DNA from: Paraspadella gotoi
Taxonomy: Eukaryota; Chaetognatha
Assembly: GCA_051294375.1 (NCBI GenBank)
Contig: CM119269.1
Span: 14,333,918-14,397,917, forward strand
DNA length: 64,000 nt
Direction of reading: 5' to 3'
The notes under the pieces were generated by a model, which ran no database searches, was not told the DNA's origin, and saw nothing but the letters and a program-made list of their open reading frames with translations. Each line of letters opens with the position of its first letter. Position 1 is the stretch's first letter. Position numbers and translations under genes: made by a program. Shown in pieces: positions 59,106 to 64,000 of the stretch.

Positions 59106-60379
59106 GTTGTATACGCGTTTTCCTCCTTCCTGTTTTTCACTTATTAATGATGAAAAAACGGATTTCAAGTCCACGGTCAAGTCTGTCTGAGCGGAATATG
59201 ATTGAAAAAGACGGTAGCAGAGAGAGAGAGACAGAGAGAGAGAGAGAGGAGAGACAGAGAGACAAGGAGAGACAGAGGGAGAGAGAGAAAGAGACATAGG
59301 TAGTCAAAGGAAAAAGGCGACGAGGGTAGAAGCCCGTAAACGCCTTAGTGAGTTACGTCGAGAGGAAAAAGATGGCGCTCGCTGATTAGGCGTCCCCGTC
59401 GTGAATTGATGTTGCGCTTTGTGAAAGAAGAAAGAAGGCCATCGGTAACTAAAGAGAGACAGATGCAAAGACAATGAAATGAAATACAAATGCTAAATAA
59501 AGACAGAGCAAAGATAGATGCAAAGACTGATGCAAAACTAAGAAAGATACAATGCAGATGGAAAACGTAGGCGGAAAGATGCAAAGACCGATACAAAGAA
59601 AGATTATATATAGTATGTTAATTGTATATGTATAGGTTTTTTGAAATTCCCCTAATTTTTTTAAAATCTAAATTCTATTCCAAAACGTTTTAAGTTATCG
59701 TATGTTCTGTATGTACAATTTGTACATACATAAAACTGTAAATATAAACCTAACTAGTACTACATTCAATTTTTCGCTCCCCGCAGTTTTTTTCACGTCC
59801 ACACGACGGTCGGTGGTCCAAACTCGAACGCGGAGCGATGCGAGGGAATCGAAAATGCGAGACCCTCGATCTTTTGGGCGAAGAAGTCAGAGAAATCCTT
59901 TTTCATTTTCGAAAGATAGAAAACGAAATTTATGTCGCCATTTTTTCTTTTTTCTCTTTTCAAACGACGAACGTAGTATTTTTTTTAAGTTTTTATTTTT
60001 TTATTCTTTTCTCTTTGTGCTTTAGAATGATATAATTGCCATTGGTTCTGATAAGATTAATTTGTTCCATGACATGGCACATCACTATTTTTTGAATATT
60101 TTCATATTAAAATAAATTAATTTCTTGAGAATTTTCTTCTTTTGTTTTAACACTTTGTAGTCCTCTCCTTTTCGTTTCGCTCTGAACATCATTTCTCTTT
60201 TCACAAAGCAATTTTCTTTTCCGCCCTCTGCCTACCACTACAGAAGAGAAATCCCTCAGAAAATCTATTCCTCCTTTTATCATTCAATATTCACTTACCA
60301 TCGTTTCAAACCATTCTCCACTTTCCTTCCTTATTATTCTACTTCTATGCCTTAACTTCTGTTTTTCACTTCTTTTTTT

Positions 60380-61211
60380 CGGATTATTCATTTCCTTCCC
60401 TCTTCATTCCAATTTTCCCTTTTTTTCTCGACGTCCATTATCCAATTTCTTCCCTTCATCTCTCCAGTTTTTGCCTCTTTTTTCCATCGACTCATATCCA
60501 TTTCCTCTCCTTACTTTCTTCGCATTTTTCTCTTTTTTTCGATTATCCATTCTTCCTGTTCTTCCATTTTCCCTTTTTTATTATCCCATTTCTCCCTTCT
60601 TCCATTTCCCTTTTTTTCGATTACCATTTTCTTTCCCTTCTTCACTCTTTCCTTTTTTTCCGATTATCCATTTTCTCCTTTCCTTTCTCGTCCTCCGTCT
60701 CGGACTCTCGACCTGCCTTGCCCTGCGATTCCAGGTTGTCCATTTGAACTTGACCCCGATCCTCTAAGAGCCTCGCAGTGGGCTTCTCTCTCTTCTCTTC
60801 TCTCTCTCTCTCTTCCTCTCTCTCTCTCTCTTCTCTCTCATCCTTCTCTCTCTTTCTCTCTCTCCTCCTCTTCATCCTCTCTCTCAATCCGCTTTCTGTC
60901 AGATGCTGAAAAACAAAACCATTTTTTTTTCTTCTGTTGCGCGACACTGGTTCAAGAGATTCCCTTTCCTCATTTCAACACACAAAAAAGAGAAGAGAGA
61001 GAGAGGAGAGAGACGAGAGAGAGAGAGAGAGAGAGAGAAGGAGAGAGAGAGAGAGGAATAGAGCACGAGTGAAAATAGACCAGAGCCAAAAAAGGAGGAA
61101 ATGCAAAGATTTTTTCGCGAATTCTGAAGATAAAGAAATAGTGGAGAGGAGAAAAAGGCTCAGGTGTGACCCTCGACAGAAAAAGGAAATATGTTAGGAA
61201 AGAGGGAGAGG

Positions 61212-61278
<67 letters not shown>

Positions 61279-61280
61279 AT
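60380..61280. repeat. Pyrimidine minisatellite then (TC)n/(GA)n tracts, copy B3
   Basis: Noisy minisatellite to about 60,690, TC-rich 60,784-60,885, GA-rich 60,980-61,060 and 61,203-61,280. Matches 47,780-48,675. Confidence 0.85.
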
Positions 61281-62552
61281 ATTGTGTATTTGGGAAAGTA
61301 ATAGAAAAATCAAAGATAAAAAAGCTTAACAGTTGAATATCGCGGGAAATAACGATGACAGGAAGAGAGAAAGGAGAAAAAATGTGTGAATATAAAGATG
61401 GAGAAAAGTGGGGATAAAAATGTGAAGATTAAAGATTAATCTTTAAACTGGGAAGGACTAGTAAGAGAAAATTGACCAAAGTTTCTCGATTGTTTGAGTG
61501 AGATAACATCATCACGACGACGACGACGACTAGAAAGACGATGAGGACGTCGAAGGAGGCGGTAGACGCGGTCACGCGGCGGAAAGGGCGTCGCTACAAA
61601 AGATAAATACCCTTTGAAACAAATAAAAGAGCATCGTGCCTTGAATATTGTCCCCGGCGCCGTTTTTTTAAAAAAACAACATCAACGATGAATGGAGATT
61701 AAAAAAAAAAAAAAAAGATTCTTTCTTCTACTTTTGTCGCTTCGTTATTTTCAACTTCCTCCATTGATATAAAGAAAAATGACAACAACAACGACAACAA
61801 CAACATCGCCAGAAGCGCCATCTTATTCAGATCTTTAAAATAAAAAAGGCGTCTTGACGCGAAAAGAAGAAGAATCAATGTTTGTTTTTCTTTATTTTTT
61901 ATATCTATATATCAGCGGGCTTTAAGCTTGAGAATTGAAAAAATCAATCCAAGAGGAAAAAAATAGAGGTTGTTATCTCTTTTAAAAATGTACTGCTTGC
62001 TATATATATGTGTGAAGTATTTTGAGGCTTCACGCCCGCAGAGTCGCGCGTTCGAGACGTCGCTCGTTCCGTGTAATTTGACGAGGGAGCTTAATGGAAG
62101 ACTCGCTGAATTTTCCGCCGAATCACGAGGCCAATTATGAAGGAAAAGTCGTGCTTAGGCTTTATTTTCAGTAAAATATTCATAATTTGTCCCGTAAAAG
62201 TGTATTAAAGACGAGCGAATCGTTTCTTTGCTGAGTCAAAATAAGAACTAAAAAAATAGTCTCGTGTCTCTTTAAATTACGACGGTCAAACAAAAGACCG
62301 GTAAAATAATAAAGGGATACCAAAAAAAGACAGATCAAACGCAATCATGAAGAATTGTAGGCAAATCTGATTGACCTTAAAATGTCAGAGAGAGAGACGG
62401 AAAAATAACTTGGCGTGGCATAGTATTTCACAATATAAGTTCAATGATAAAAAAAAATGAGAAACATTGTTTCGTCATATTTATCGGTCGCGTTTCCTTA
62501 AATCAGAGTCACGATGTTGATTAGTTGGAAACGCTTCAACGACTTGCGAGCA

Positions 62553-62553
62553 C

Positions 62554-62592
<39 letters not shown>
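62553..62592. repeat. (GAC)13 triplet repeat
   Basis: Perfect GAC/ACG run. The B2 counterpart at 49,938-49,978 is interrupted. Confidence 0.95.
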
Positions 62593-62593
<1 letters not shown>

Positions 62594-62753
62594 AAGTTAA
62601 AAGGCTTCCTTCGTGAAGCGAGACAGAGTTAATCATTAACCGAGCAACCATAGACATCAAGTGAAATCAAATCAGGCGTCATCGCACTTCAGGCAAATCA
62701 ACGGACGAGCAGTTAGATTTTTGTCACAAGGAATCGCGTCATTTAACGCTTCG

Positions 62754-62845
62754 CCACGCCTTCAACGCCATCTTGCGCCATTTCGCGCCATCTTGCGTCA
62801 TTAAACGTTATCTCAGGAGATCACCCTCAGACTCACGCCATCTCA
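62754..62845. promoter_or_regulatory. GCCAT / TTTCGCGCC cluster, copy B3
   Basis: Four GCCAT cores, three of them at 10-bp spacing, with an embedded E2F-type TTTCGCGCC. Counterpart of 50,130-50,230. Confidence 0.35.
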
Positions 62846-62996
62846 AAATCATTCGATCGAGAATCAATATATCAATAATGCTGGAAACCTCGAAGTGAAT
62901 AAACTGGACAATGTGAGACAATTGCAGGGTCTTGATCTGTTAAGATCTTGTAAGAGGCCCGGTCAATATCAAAAGGCAAGATAGCTTATTCCTATT

Positions 62997-63182
62997 CTCT
63001 CTCTCTCTCTCTCTCTCTCNNNNNNNNNNNNNNNNNNNNNNNNNNNNNNNNNNNNNNNNNNNNNNNNNNNNNNNNNNNNNNNNNNNNNNNNNNNNNNNNN
63101 NNNNNNNNNNNNNNNNNNNNNNNNNNNNNNNNNNNNNNNNNNNNNNNNNNNNNNNNNNNNNNNNNNNNNNNNTCTCTCTCTA
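62997..63182. repeat. (TC)n with a 153-N gap
   Basis: TC dinucleotides on both sides of the gap at 63,020-63,172. Copy B2 spans the same tract in about 65 bp. Confidence 0.92.
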
Positions 63183-63418
63183 TCAAAAGTTTGGCAAAAA
63201 AAATTCTTACTATGTTTTCCTAACTTTTTCTAAAGTTTAAACTGCGGTGAAGATACAAAGTTCGCAAAGAGAATGTATAGACTATACATGTATTGATACA
63301 ACGTATTATGAAACAGCTCCGCTTGCGCTCAGAAAAAAAGGTTTCCCTGACAGATGAGAGACGCAATCGAGTTTTCCTGTTGTCAATACATATCCATCGG
63401 GTATTGATAAATAAATCG

Positions 63419-63515
63419 TCTCTGTCTCTCTCNNNNNNNNNNNNNNNNNNNNNNNNNCTCTTCTCTCTCTTCTTTTCCTCTCTCTCTCTCTCTCTCTCTC
63501 TTCTCTTCTCTCTCT
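63419..63515. repeat. (TC)n tract with a 25-N gap
   Basis: Gap at 63,433-63,457. Copy B2 reads continuously through the same place (50,690-50,720). Confidence 0.92.
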
Positions 63516-63611
63516 TAAGATTTAATAAAGAAAGAAACACAATCGGCGGTATTTCGCCACTTTATCACACCGCCACAACTGGCCGAAACCGCACTTATTT
63601 CATACGCCACC

Positions 63612-63902
63612 ATGCAAACCGCACACCTGGCAAAACGCCACAGACGCCACCGAATAAACCTCCTCTATAACTATTACTATTTTAAACCAGTACCTCTACT
63701 GTTTCTCCACCGCTCCACAGCACGTCTTTTCTCACGACACGGAACTAGTCTCTCCCTCACTCACTCCTTTGAGTGGATCCGATCCAATATACCATATAAT
63801 CAGTGTTCTAAAGTCGCCCGACATCTCAGAAATGAGTCTGCGCTGTCTTTCGTGTCACAAGAGACAGTAATGCCAGTATTCAAGCTCGTCTTTTACTTGT
63901 AG
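63612..63902 (+). CDS. Hypothetical ORF, 96 codons (second copy)
   Basis: Base-for-base identical to 50,851-51,141 (MQTAHLAKRHRRHRINLLYN...). See that entry. Most likely the same genomic segment represented twice. Confidence 0.2.
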   Translation: MQTAHLAKRHRRHRINLLYNYYYFKPVPLLFLHRSTARLFSRHGTSLSLTHSFEWIRSNIPYNQCSKVARHLRNESALSFVSQETVMPVFKLVFYL

Positions 63903-64000
63903 TCTCTGTGTATTAATAACACTCCAATAAAAATAGTAACATAAAATAATGAGTGGTGTGTAACTCTGTTAGATCGTCACGAAGAACTGGAGTAAGATGC

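Larger units (their letters stand above)
54229..64000. repeat. Copy B3 of the multi-copy locus (41,434-51,239)
   Basis: Collinear over its whole length with copy B2 and continues past the window end. Most differences are single-base losses. 60.1-60.8 kb has many insertions instead, like the noisy blocks. It holds its own versions of the GAC-rich stretch, SINE, palindrome, 28-bp minisatellite, TTTC tract, pyrimidine minisatellite and GCCAT cluster. Confidence 0.93.

Overview
This is eukaryotic, AT-rich, non-coding-looking DNA from a draft assembly, most likely of an arthropod. The reasons are very dense (TC)n/(GA)n microsatellites, abundant undepleted CpG (many CGA, TCG and CGACGA strings), tRNA-derived repeat sequence and splice-site-like signals, with no operon-like gene packing. 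An insect, perhaps hymenopteran, fits the CpG-rich and GA-rich texture, but this is inference; no gene here names the lineage. I recognise no complete protein-coding gene. Most open frames are either dipeptide translations of (TC)n/(GA)n or chance frames in low-complexity DNA, and many have no ATG.

The dominant feature is redundancy. A locus of about 13.5 kb is best represented at 37,767-51,239. Its first 6 kb is present again at 27,998-34,420, and its last 9.8 kb again at 54,229-64,000. A 1.6 kb piece occurs a third time at 52,529-54,203. Separately, 15,080-18,770 is a noisy copy of 18,930-22,331, and 11,560-14,300 corresponds to 34,960-37,741. The copies differ mainly by one-base insertions and deletions, often in homopolymers, and two of the breakpoints fall exactly on 25-N gaps. 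Uncorrected long reads or unmerged haplotigs explain this better than biological duplication. Any reading frame in these blocks is therefore unreliable.

Layout. 1-9,243: AT-rich sequence with gaps, a fragment of a repeat module (1,149-1,372) and an 18-bp-type minisatellite (3,391-4,295). 9,245-9,510: a candidate exon with a start codon and a splice donor. 9,511-14,800: pyrimidine-rich tracts and a roughly 211-bp tandem satellite-like array. 15,080-22,331: the tandem noisy/cleaner pair. 22,332-27,997: the most unique and GC-richest part, with a candidate minus-strand exon (24,209-24,388) and a CpG-rich block (26,800-27,210). 27,998-64,000: the multi-copy locus. Going along its best copy, this holds a 12-bp repeat, inverted (TC)n/(GA)n pairs, a (CCG)13 tract, a promoter-like block with NRF-1 and YY1-type motifs, a nuclear-receptor-like DR1, a GAC-triplet-rich stretch, a tRNA-derived SINE, a 30-bp near-palindrome, a 28-bp minisatellite, a TTTC tract, a 43-bp pyrimidine minisatellite and a GCCAT/E2F/GAGA cluster.

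No defence, biosynthetic or other multi-gene system is visible. The points most worth following are the assembly redundancy, the satellites and the SINE, and a few exon-like and promoter-like segments that RNA-seq could test.
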